Assembly (NCBI RefSeq): GCF_037975245.1
Contig: NC_092578.1
Span: 14,554,321-14,618,320, forward strand
Length of the DNA: 64,000 bases
Direction of reading: 5' to 3'
Source: Apostichopus japonicus
Taxonomy: Eukaryota; Echinodermata; Holothuroidea; Aspidochirotida; Stichopodidae
The position numbers and the translations under genes are program-made. The first letter of the stretch is position 1. The number at the start of each line of letters is the position of its first letter. This document shows, one piece after another, positions 1 to 10,682 of this stretch. The notes below the pieces were generated by a model. The model was given only the letters and a program-made list of their open reading frames with translations. It did not search any database and was not told the DNA's origin.

Positions 1-1943
1 ACTCGAGGAGAACTAAATTCTCTGTAGAGAATGCCACTGGACTTCACATATTTATGAGTACTCCCATTTTTACTCACTTTATCATCTCCTGTTTCGGCTA
101 ACTGTCTGATTTTTTCCAAGGTGGGGTCCTGTTGTTGCTTTTCACGTAGCATGTCTGCAGTAACCTCTTCACCAATCGGGGACGATACCTTTAACTTTTT
201 AAAGGGCTTCTCTTTTGCTTTGCTCTGACTCCTTGTCTGGGCTGCGGCAACTGTATTTGGGTCATCATCATTCCTTATTGCCATAGGCTTGGTTACATTT
301 GGTGGTGGTTGTACTGGTTGATCCTGTGTCTGTGACTCTTCCCAATTCGGGTCTGGATTGGTAGGTTCTCGTACACCTGGGACATTCCCTAGAATTAAAT
401 CATAGACTGGATCATTCATACACAAGGCCGAAACTGAACCTGAGAAGTATGGAGTATCCACGAGTATGTTGGCAACGGGATATTGTCGTACCGTACCGTC
501 AATCAGGATGCAAGTTTTAACGTCACCTGTCATTTGGCTGGGCTTGACGTACTGAGATCTTACAACTACACCACTGCATCCACTGTCCCGTAATACTTTA
601 ACACTTTGATTCCCTATCTTACCCATTTGAACAGGCATCGACGATAAATTCTGATCTTTACATGCGGCTGTAACTTGAGTCAATACAGTTAACTTGTGAC
701 CACAATCTAATGTGAAGAATCCCTTCTTACTTGCTTGGAATAGATGAGGATCTGGCTTTACCATCATGAATGCCCCAATGTCTGTACATGCACCGCCAGT
801 TTCCTTTTTGTCTGGAAGGTTCTGTTCGGTCAAAGTTGAGGCGCGTTTCTCCATCATGTCACTAAATACATCTGTCATAAGAGCCATGGTTTGCATTCGC
901 TTTGTCCTACAGTCTCTTGCAAAGTGGCCTGGTTTATCACAAATATAGCATTTCCTGGGTTCACTTCTCTGCCCAGAATACGTTTTCCCTTTCTGATTTT
1001 GTTGCTGGAACTTCTGATTGTGATTGTGGAATCTTCCGTTGTTACGATTCTGGTTCCTCGTGGAATTACTGTTTTGAGTACTTCTACTATTCTTGGAGTG
1101 ACCAGGATACCAACCTCCATGTGCTTCTACATATTGATCGGTAAATTCACCCATTGTTGTGATGTTCTTCGGCTTTCTTTCTTTCAGAAATGTTTCCAAA
1201 TCTTTGCTACATGAGTTCAAGAACTGCTCTCTCAATATTATGTCTTGGAGTTGTTCATAAGTAGTTACTTCCTCTAATTCCATCCATCTATGGAGATAAT
1301 TCTTTAATTTTGTGACATACTTGGTTCCTGTATCTTCATGTGCAGGTCTAATATCACGAAATTTCTTCCTAAAACCATCGGCTGTAAGGTGGTATGCACG
1401 TAATAAGGCTTGCTTTACCTTGTCGTAATCTTTGGAATCCTCAAGTGAAAGTGATGAATATTCAAACAATCCACAACCTTGAATAAGTGCTGAAAGACTT
1501 GTGGCCCATACAGTATCCCTATCCCAACCTTGCAATGTGGCATAACGTTCAAATCTATTGATATATGCATCAATGTCGTCTTTCTCTTGGTTGAATGGTG
1601 GCAGTTTAGGTGGTCTACTTCTTGCTGCACTACCATTACCATGATAACCTCCATTGCCTATCTGTGCTTGTGCCTCAGCTTGGGCTTGCTTTGCTTCTTC
1701 TATCTTGAGTTGTATTTCTAACTGCTTTGCCTTTTCTCTTTCTATCTTTTCTTGTCTCTGCCTATCTTCTTCTTGTTCGTGTGCATCAATCGCCCTTTGC
1801 TTAGCTCTTCGATCTCTTTCTTCATCTCGTTCTTGCTTAAGCTTGTCCCTTTCATCATCTAAGAATTGTTTTAGTTCTACACCTTTGAGACCTAACTTTT
1901 CTCCGATTGACACAAGTTTTTCTAACTCTAGTTGACTAGTCAT
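1..1943 (-). mobile_element. Ty3/gypsy-type retrotransposon gag-protease ORF, partial
   Basis: A single open frame starts at the ATG at 1943-1941 and stays open to the left window edge (about 647 codons), so polymerase and integrase would lie outside the window. In order: an N-terminal K/E/Q-rich coiled coil (about residues 1-95), a capsid-like region rich in W, F and L (about 110-290), an N/Q/R-rich stretch, a CCHC zinc knuckle (CYICDKPGHFARDC, near plus 914-955), then a retropepsin-like segment with DSGCSG (near 575) and a downstream DLILGN. The order coiled coil, capsid, knuckle, protease is that of metazoan gypsy elements. There is no stop or frameshift in the visible part, so the copy may be young. 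It is a transposon gene, not a host gene. Confidence 0.93.
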
Positions 1944-2402
1944 GACTAATGTATAACAATGACAATGTATTGAAACCAATTACTGATGCCTGCAGTTTAG
2001 TTTAGAGTGCGCGCAATTTATAGTTACATCCGACAACAATGTAATTTCATATCATAGGTAACACAGTTGTACGATTAAACAACAATGATACACTAATTGT
2101 GTAAGTGGATTTCACGTCTGGCATAAAACATGTAAAATACAAAACCCAATTAACTACTTGCCAACCAACATTACGTTAGATGTTGCTTCAGTTCTTGTCG
2201 GGACCGCCAGTAAGACGCTAGAATGGAAGTACACGGTAGACCGACCAAATAAGAGCTGCTCTTGCGGAATTCGTCTGCGAATACAAGTAAATACAAACAA
2301 TTAATATACATATAATTCACAGGTTGAATTTTATGACACCAACCAGTTATGTATTTTTCACTTCTGTCAAAGAAAATGCTTATGCTTAAATCTTGGATAG
2401 AA

Positions 2403-2420
2403 TTCCCGGACAGGCCCCCA
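2403..2420 (-). other. Retrotransposon primer-binding site (tRNA-Pro-like)
   Basis: Read on the minus strand this is TGGGGGCCTGTCCGGGAA, which resembles the proline-tRNA primer site used by many retroelements. It sits between the start of the adjoining LTR (minus-strand LTR end GTGACA at 2432-2427) and the gag start, where a primer site belongs. The tRNA identity is an inference from resemblance. Confidence 0.7.
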
Positions 2421-2426
2421 TTTAAT

Positions 2427-4427
2427 TGTCACCCACAAAAAGAATGCAAGTGGCAATGCGACACATTCGCCTAGCGGCTATCCAAAATCAAAATGCAATG
2501 TAAAAAAGAAATACTCCAACCAACTAATGATGCAGAACAAGTTTTATAAATTCAACTTCTTAAGTGAATAGGTATTTATTGAGGAGGAACTTTCTCCTTA
2601 AAATAATAAAAAAAAGGAACATGCAAAATAAAGGTTACAGCGTTCTGTAATACTGCTTAGGAACACGTAGGACTCCTGAATACTTAGAGATAACAGATTG
2701 CTTTGGCGCAATCTTTACCAGAGGATAACATATACTAGATTTAGCTTAACTACTGAAAAGGTTAAGACTTTCCAAAGTTTTGATACCCCTGGATCTTTTT
2801 CAATTGCGAGAGAGCAAACTGGCACGTATAAATTTAGTCTTAATATATATTAATTGGATATTCTTTTCTCTATAAAAGAATGAGATTACCTCTTCTAATC
2901 TGAAGAGCTTTCCCCCCTTTACATCATGAAATTCTGATTTAACATTTATCTTAAAAAAAAAATGAGTTCTGAGTTGTCACTATGACGAATATTGCCTAAA
3001 GGTGTTGACAATACTTGTTGACACGTGGTTGCTGATATCAGGTTGTGGTAGGTGTTATAGTCGGTGATAAAACTATCCTCAAAAGCTTCCGGTCTTCGAC
3101 CCAATGTGAGAGGAAAGTGGCACTGTATCGGAACAAAATACACAATCAGATTCTCTGATAATACTTTGTCCAAATACAATATACTAAATATGTTGCATAA
3201 ATTTATAATACAAAATTTGTAACAATAAGCCATATATGAATCTTGAACAAAGTTTAGTTTGTTCCACATACAAACAAAAAATTGGTTAAACTCAAACATA
3301 TATACATTCCTACTCCAAAGCTATGGTGAGCACATCATAACTCTCCTTTATGCACACTAACCTCATGTTCACTCCACTAAACATATAACCCCTCTCTGCC
3401 AAAATCACTTGAATTAATTTGTAATGCTATAAAAGTTACCATCACTATTACAATCATAGCAAACATCCACTTTCTTAAGGAAAGTCAATTAAGGCGTGAC
3501 TTTTACTATCCAACATAATGAAAAATTACTACACAAAATTAAACTGACTTTTGTATGCATAATCACCTCCAAAAGTATACAAACTTTAAAGTGGTTGCAT
3601 CCCAAATATTACATATACAGAACAGATTAATATAACAAGTTTCTACTTACAATGGTTCCAGTTCTTAAACTGTCAGACGAGCTCTGCAATACAGCTTTAC
3701 TTTATCCGGTCAGGTGATGTACTTCCATCCCAACTCTGCCGACAAGCTGCCCTATCCAGAACACTAAATATTGTGTGATACTGGAATCTCCAGGGAAAAA
3801 TTGTGTTTCAAGCTTTCACAGTTAAATGCCAGATATTAATTAAAGTATGCCAGCCCAGGCTTCAATACAGGTATCCTATATATAGGATCCTGTGCCCCAT
3901 GATATGAAAATCACAATATTGTAGCTCCGTCTTTTTCAGCTAAGAGATATAGCAGGACTCAATCCGATGATGGTATTTTGGAGAGTGAATAAAAATCTTA
4001 TCCAACACTCACTTCACTGGCTGGATGTGATGTCACACATAATTAATAGTGTATCAATTTGCATAACTTGGCAATACAATACATTGTCATCTTGACTATG
4101 TCCTGCCCTGGTAGGTTTCTTTTGTGTGCACTAGCTATGCTATGCTACCCTGTACCTTTGTATTATTATACTATGCCCTGACCTGGTGATGTTTCTTTTG
4201 TATACATACTCAATTATGCTACCTTGTATTTCTGTAGTGAATAGAGGGATTTGGGTTTATGTAAATTGTCCTACATCCTTGGATACTACTTTCCAACATC
4301 AACAACAACCAGCATTGACTAAAGTAAAAGTTACTAAAAAAAAACTTTCTAAAATAAACAGCTGACAGATTGACTTCTTCTGTCATACAAATACAAATTA
4401 ACTAAATTATACTATTCTAATGTGACA
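2427..4427 (-). repeat. 5' LTR of the gypsy element; far boundary uncertain
   Basis: The inner edge is set by TGTCAC at 2427-2432 (minus-strand LTR end GTGACA), six bases from the primer site. A minus-strand AATAAA lies near 2574. The outer edge is not certain: the matching inverted terminus GTGACA occurs at 4422-4427 and would make a 2.0-kb LTR, but no second LTR is in the window to test this. The rest of 2427-5005 shows no exon I can support, although the missing first exon of the carbonyl reductase gene could lie here or further left. Confidence 0.4.
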
Positions 4428-5005
4428 CAGTGAATGAGGCAACATGGGTCATGTTATTTATGTGACTGCCACTATGCCAAGGGAATAACATGCCACATTC
4501 CATTTGTCCAGAAGCTTTGTGAGCAGTGAGGACAATTCTTATTCCCCTAACTTCAAGATGAATATCATGATATGTTCTCTTATTCCTCTGGCATCTTGAG
4601 CAAATATGTGTGATCACGTCTCTTTGTCAATTCAAGATTTGTAACTAAGGCTTTCGTTTTGTTTATTGCAATGATTGTATTTCCCCGGTAACATTGCAAT
4701 TTTTTTTACTGGATTTGCATGATGTCACAATGTAAATATTTGCTTTGTAATGTTTTCATTGTCACTTGGTCCAATATGGTGTAGAAATTAGGTTGGACTC
4801 GGAGGCAATACTGAACACTTTGCTTACACATACAATGTGTCACACAAAGGTCTATCAAAATTCAAATGGATATTGACAGTTTTCAAGCTAAACAAAAAAT
4901 ATTTTGATTTAAGTGATCTTTGCACATGCAATTGAGAAGTAGGGAATATAACCTATAATAATAATAAAGGCAGAAATTATTCATCTATTTTATTAATTCC
5001 TACAG

Positions 5006-8000
5006 GTCAGTGGGGCCAACAAGGGCATTGGTTTTGCTTGTGTAAGAGCTCTTTGCAAGCAGCTTAAAGATGACAATGCTGTTTACCTGACTGCCAGAAA
5101 TCCAGAGCTCGGCAAGAAGGCTGTGGCTGACCTCGAGAAGGAAGGATTAAAGCCACGATTTCATCAACTGGATATCACAGATCAAAGATCAGTGGAGGCA
5201 TTGAGAGATCATGTCAAAAAAGAACATGGAGGGCTGGATATTGTTATTAATAATGCTGGTTTTGCATTCAGAGTAAGCAAATGATAAATAAAAGATTCAC
5301 TGCGTGTTTCTTAGAGATGCTGGAAGTGTTAACAAAAACATTCGCAGAACCAAAAGTTTTGAAATTTTGTGAAATCAAACTTACTGTAGTTTTTTTGATA
5401 TTGGCGAAGGAAAATTTCCCAGACAGTTTGCAGTTATTCTTTTACCTTCATGCTCTAATTTTTTTATTTTCTTTATTACCCACTTACTGTATGTCGATAT
5501 ATACTTATAGATTGTTGGGGCCTTTCATAAACACTTTAAAGAAGCTTTGTGCATTGGTTTTGATAAGATTAAATATTTCCTTTACCAATTTCCACCAATT
5601 GCAGGATGAGATATTTTAGGGAAGTACCTTTCAATTTAATAAAATAGAAATTGACATGTTTTATGTCGTTTAAAATTTGGCATGATCTTCAAAGCAGTAA
5701 TTATTGAAAATTGTCAACTTTACAGTATGTTTTTTTTCTTTCTCCAAAACGTGTATCCCAGTTAGTGGAGGAGACTGAAATTGTATTTCGAAGTACCGTA
5801 ATTGTCTTCTAATTTACAGCTGGATGACAAGGCATCAGCTGCTGAACAGGCCGCGGTCTCCTGTCAAGTCAACTACTTTGGTACTGCCAGGGTCTTTGAT
5901 GTCTTATCACCAATTTTACGTCCTCATTCAAGGTATGCTTCCTAGTCAAGTAATAACTACATGTACCTAGATACTCAAAAAGCATTAATTGTGAGTCGTT
6001 TATGTACACAAGGTAATTGTCCATCCAATTGTCTCAGTTCAAAAAAAGTTACATACCAGTTTTACTCTTTGGAATAGATTCCAAGTTTCATTCAGCCTGA
6101 TAATTTTCAATATCATTTTGTTGTTCATTGTTTTGATGACATCATATTGGTTTACTTTCTTTTGCAGATTAGAAGCTTATATAACTTGTCAGGCAGATTA
6201 TCATCTCAACTTTCTGAGCTGTTCTGTTGCTCATGTTATGCTTCAAACGGAAGAGTCATTGCTATGAAACTAGGCTTTAGCAAGTTATACTCGACTCCTA
6301 CTGTTAGGTACAACTCTTCCCAGCTCAATACTTTGATGTTGCCACTTTTTGTTAGATATATACTACTTTTAAACAAAAGATGATCCCAAGTGAAAGTTTC
6401 AACATTTTTAACTTTTACTTTATTATTTTGATATTAATCTTGACTAGTCGAGCCAATGAACTAAATTGTTTTGAGATTCTAATATGAAATAACTTTGATC
6501 AAAATCAATTAAAAAAGGCTGTTTTTAGTGTATCATGGAGATGATTCTATTGCAGAGTTGTGAATGTATCCAGCATGACAGCTAAGGGAGTCCTGAAAAG
6601 ACTTGACCCGGAATTGAAAAAGGAATTCCAGAATACTTCCACGCGAAACGAGGTTGATATGCTTGTCAAGAGATACATTGAGTAAGCTGCCATTCCTTAT
6701 AGCTTCTGATCAACTGAATAATTTAATAAAATTTATGTTAAACAAATACTTATATATATCTTCAATGCATTCACTTGATATAAAAAAAAAGATAATTCTG
6801 GGTTGACAGGCTAGCAAAATGTTTTGAGACCACTTTTTGTGTAAAATGTGTGTGTGTCAGTGTTTTTCTGGCCTAAACATTTTAGACATTTTTTTCTTAT
6901 CTTAATTTGAGCTTAAACTAAATCAGAAACAACTGTAAACATGTTAGTTGTCATAACATTTACTAACCAATGGACCTAAGTTGTCAAAGGCAACAAACCC
7001 CAAAACCAATGCTTGATATTGTCTTGAATTATGTTTTTATCGTAGAACTCATACCAAAATAACAGGTTTTTAGTGTGAAGAAAAAAAAGTTGTGAGACAC
7101 TTCTTTGACATAATAGAAGAAAGTAAGCCACATTTCAAAGTAAGCCACATTTAATTTAGGAAATAATGCTTATTTTTTGATGATTTTTTGCAGGTTGATG
7201 GCTTCTGGTGAGGCAGAAAAATATGGTTTCACAACGGTATCTAACTATGGTTTCTCTAAGCTTGGACTTTGTGCTTTGACTCGGGTTCAAAACAGTGATA
7301 TGCAGAAAGATTTGAACAGGCCAGGAATTAATGTTTATTCAGTAAGTGAAAACATGAATATTCATTCATATGAGGAAGTTTGCAAAGTGACTACAATTGA
7401 ACACCCCCCCCCCACCTCTCATACTTTTCCACCCTTCAATGTCATTGGACAATATCTACATTGAGGTGATCAGAGTGTGTCTGACTGAATGGATTTGAAC
7501 AGAAGTGTCCAGAGTTTGGGTAGTTATGATAAACTAGTGTTTTTTTTTTAAACTTTCTCAATTGTTATTTGGCATCTAGCGACAGTAACTCGAATAGTGT
7601 ACAGGAAGGCAAAATCTTGATAGTAAGATTAAACATTCTTTGGTTAAGGTGGATTTTGGCCAAATCCATGGACATCTTGCCTAGGATTAGACACCTGTTA
7701 TATTCAGCTTGTAAACTTCACATATGGTACAGTTTTCATGTAGGTACCCATCAACTTAAGTTTTGTGCCACAAAAAGGGGGGGGGGGGTATGTACTCCCC
7801 AATATTTGAATCCTTCTGCAGGCCATGTCAACCTCTCCTCATTTTCTTTAGATGAACTATGCAAACCTTACTCGTCTGGTTTGTTTTATCATCTCTTATT
7901 GCTCCACAGGTGTGCCCTGGTTATGTGGCTACAGATATGTCAAGTTACAAAGGCCCTAAGACACCAGATGAGGGGGCTGATACACTGATTTGGTTAGCTT

Positions 8001-8071
8001 TACAACCACAAGGAACCACAATGGGTTCTGGAGAATTCTTTGCTGACAGGAAAGTTATAAGTTTACTTTGA
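5006..8071 (+). CDS. CBR1: Carbonyl reductase (CBR1-like short-chain dehydrogenase), 5' exon missing
   Basis: NADPH-dependent cytosolic reductase of the SDR superfamily. Five exons join in frame: 5006-5272, 5820-5932, 6556-6681, 7194-7341, 7910-8071 (stop TGA 8069-8071), giving 271 residues. All junctions are GT-AG. The cofactor motif SGANKGIG opens the first exon; NNAGFAF is near residue 85; the catalytic serine is in RVVNVSS (residue 133); Tyr and Lys are in YGFSK (residues 187 and 191). CPGYVATDM and the C-terminal PDEGADT match the CBR family, whose human member is 277 residues. Only about 10-15 N-terminal residues are missing; they must come from a small upstream exon that I could not identify before 5005. 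No stop or frameshift is seen. Introns 275-5273 onward contain no other supported gene. Confidence 0.92.
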
Positions 8072-10446
8072 CCCAGCGTAACATTGGCTGAACTAGACAG
8101 AGAGGCTGCTGTATCAACTAGAAGCAGGTTGTTATTTGTGATGTGTTCTTCCAGGCTGAAAATGATTTTCATTTTTTTTGTTTAGGTTTTATTAAGCATG
8201 ATTAGATCAGAATTGTCCTATAGGTATGGGATTGTTCATGCTTTGCTGTTGAAAGTAGTTATTGGAGGTCACTTGAAATAACTAAAAGTTCATTCATGTC
8301 ACCTGAGTCACGTGTTTGAACTCATTTTAAAATGTACCTTTCTGTAATGATAACAGTAAATGTAATTGACTTACTGTGAACATCTGTGGTAGATATTTTA
8401 TCACTTTGCTAAGATTTTTTGAAATGATGCATTCGTAGTCTCTTAGGCGACATAAAAATAACTGCCCTGATAATTGATATAAGAGTTGGAGTCAGGCATT
8501 GTGTTTAGTGATGATGATGTCAATTATAACAATTGTATAACATTTCCCTATTATTAGCAACCCTTCGGTCTGCCACAGAAAGTCACTTATAGGGATGCTG
8601 TGGTAGGTTGGTTAGTATTATGTAGACTGGAAAATTTAACCATGTTCTTCATCAAGGAGTTCCAAATCAGGAAAGAAAATTCAATCATCATCACTGACTG
8701 ATTAGATGGAGAGATGCTTGAGCAACTCTGCTTTGCAGACCGATAGCTAAGACTTATTTGACAACCATTGGAAGGGTTGTCATTGTTTATCTGAACGAGT
8801 TGTTGCAACTTGGGGCAAGTGTCTTAGCTGAGAGGTCCCTTCCCATCCCCTCTGTAGAGAAAAAAATATTATGAAGGGTATGTACCATCATCAAAATGGT
8901 TCCAAATTTGAAGTTGGAAGGTCCAATCTCAGTGTAAGATCAGAATGGATGACAAAGTACTGTTGTAATATTGACAATTTGAAAAAGTTTTGCTCAAAAT
9001 TTTCATAAAAGAGGGTGTTTTCTGGTTTCATACTGTGCATGATTGAATCTTCTGAACATAAAAAAAATGTGTTTTTGGATGTTTTTTTGTTCCACTCTAT
9101 GAAACTTCCCACAAAACTTCCTCACAAGATTACAAAAGCTGGAAAAGATCCACTGAATTATTGGTTAATAGCAAGGCTTAAAATATCAATCTGAATGATA
9201 AATGCAGCAATGGATGAAGTTATTTCCTTTTGTTTTATATACATGAGTTGATCCCGAGAGAGGGCCTGACACTCCTCTTCTGAAATTTATCGACACTAAA
9301 AGTCATCTGCAAACATAATATAAGGTGCACAGACATGCTTTTAATACTGTTCATTGATTTTTTCTTTTGCACCAACATTTTGGTAGTAACTTCAGTATCT
9401 ACCAATAATCGTCCCCCACACCCCCCCCCCTCCTTTGAGAAATCCTGAGTCTGCGACAGATATTGGTTTTTACATCTATTAGTCTTGAAACTGTCTCTAA
9501 ATGTTTTGTCAATGACATAATAAAAAAAACTAGACATCATCTAATTGGTATTAGCAGTTGCCTAAGACTCTTTCGTACTAGAAATGATATATCACACAAC
9601 TCTTTTAAGATTTCAATGTAAAAGCTTAGATTAGTTAGCAAATAAGTTAGCAACTCATCAGAACTGTACATATCAGGAAATAATCATTGATCCAGTATCA
9701 CATCGCCAACTGGGCAAACTTCTATACAAGTGCAGAGACGTGTATCAGTTTTTAAACAGTCAGTTACAATACTATTAATATGTGAGACAAAGTTTACAGG
9801 CTTCAAAACTGCTACTCCAGATTTGAACACTAAATTTGTCCATGCATATTATACAAAACCTGAGGTACAACCTGAGTACCTGGGTACCTCTAGCCATTCA
9901 TATTTATAGGTTTTTAAATAATCTTGGATGTGTATATATCCAAAATATTTATCAAAGAGTATAACATTTTTCACATTTTCTGGTTGGTAAAGCAATATTT
10001 AATATTCTATGGGAAAGTAGTCATATATTTTTCTTGATTTACTTCTAGTAAACATTGCCACAGATCTGGCCAGCTATTTTTTTCTTGATTTTCTTAGACT
10101 AGTAAAAATGGCCACTGGTCTGGCCAGATAATTGTCATCTTGATGTCATTATTCCAGTTTAGATACTTGGCATGTTTTGACAATTATCATCAGATCTCAG
10201 GAACATTTCATCTATCCCATAAGTGGGGACACTTTATTGTTTTATTTTTGAATGAAATTTACAAGATGAACTATTATATCTTGCCACCAGTGCACACAAA
10301 AAATACACTACCTATGTCTCAATTGAATTTTCTTTTCTCTATTTTTCCACTTAATTTGTAGTATTTCCATCACATTAATGTGTAAGATATCTTTGTTTGA
10401 TTCTGTCAGATATTATAAATGCCTCCAATAGTGAATCTTGAAGCTA
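8072..10446. other. CBR1 3' flank or UTR, no other gene
   Basis: AT-rich sequence without coding signals. It may be a long 3' UTR ending at the AATAAA at 10447-10452, or spacer. It contains a 12-base poly-C run near 9421 and a duplicated block of about 50 bp at 10027-10132 around GATCTGGCCAG / GGTCTGGCCAG. Confidence 0.5.
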
Positions 10447-10452
10447 AATAAA
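10447..10452 (+). terminator. Poly(A) signal AATAAA, plus strand
   Basis: Canonical AATAAA downstream of the carbonyl reductase stop. If used, the CBR1 3' UTR would be about 2.4 kb. Its position only 36 bases from the opposing PNKP signal supports it as a gene end, but usage is not shown. Confidence 0.4.
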
Positions 10453-10487
10453 ACCATGACTGCATCCTCAGTCAATTTCATTCCTAC

Positions 10488-10493
10488 TTTATT
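10488..10493 (-). terminator. Poly(A) signal AATAAA for PNKP
   Basis: On the minus strand, AATAAA lies 190 bases after the PNKP stop codon (10683-10685), a normal 3' UTR length. It is the first canonical signal after the stop. Confidence 0.6.
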
Positions 10494-10682
10494 GCTATGA
10501 ATATGTAAATATTCAAATCACTATGTAAAAGCTTTATACATTTAATCAGTAAACGTGAGACCACTAATTACCCAAGCAGTTCACATGAATTATGAAGCCT
10601 GGATTGAAGAAAAAAGCTTAATTACTATGGGTGTATTACTTGAGATGCTTATCCCTGAGGTGTCGTTTTGTTTGGATTATTA

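Noticed and set aside
6147-6383. 78-codon ORF between CBR1 exons 3 and 4
   Set aside because: The reading RVVNVSS joins exon 3 directly to exon 4; this ORF is intronic.
7569-7988. 139-codon plus ORF in the carbonyl reductase region
   Set aside because: It overlaps the true last exon in a different frame and contains a G-run; no recognisable protein.
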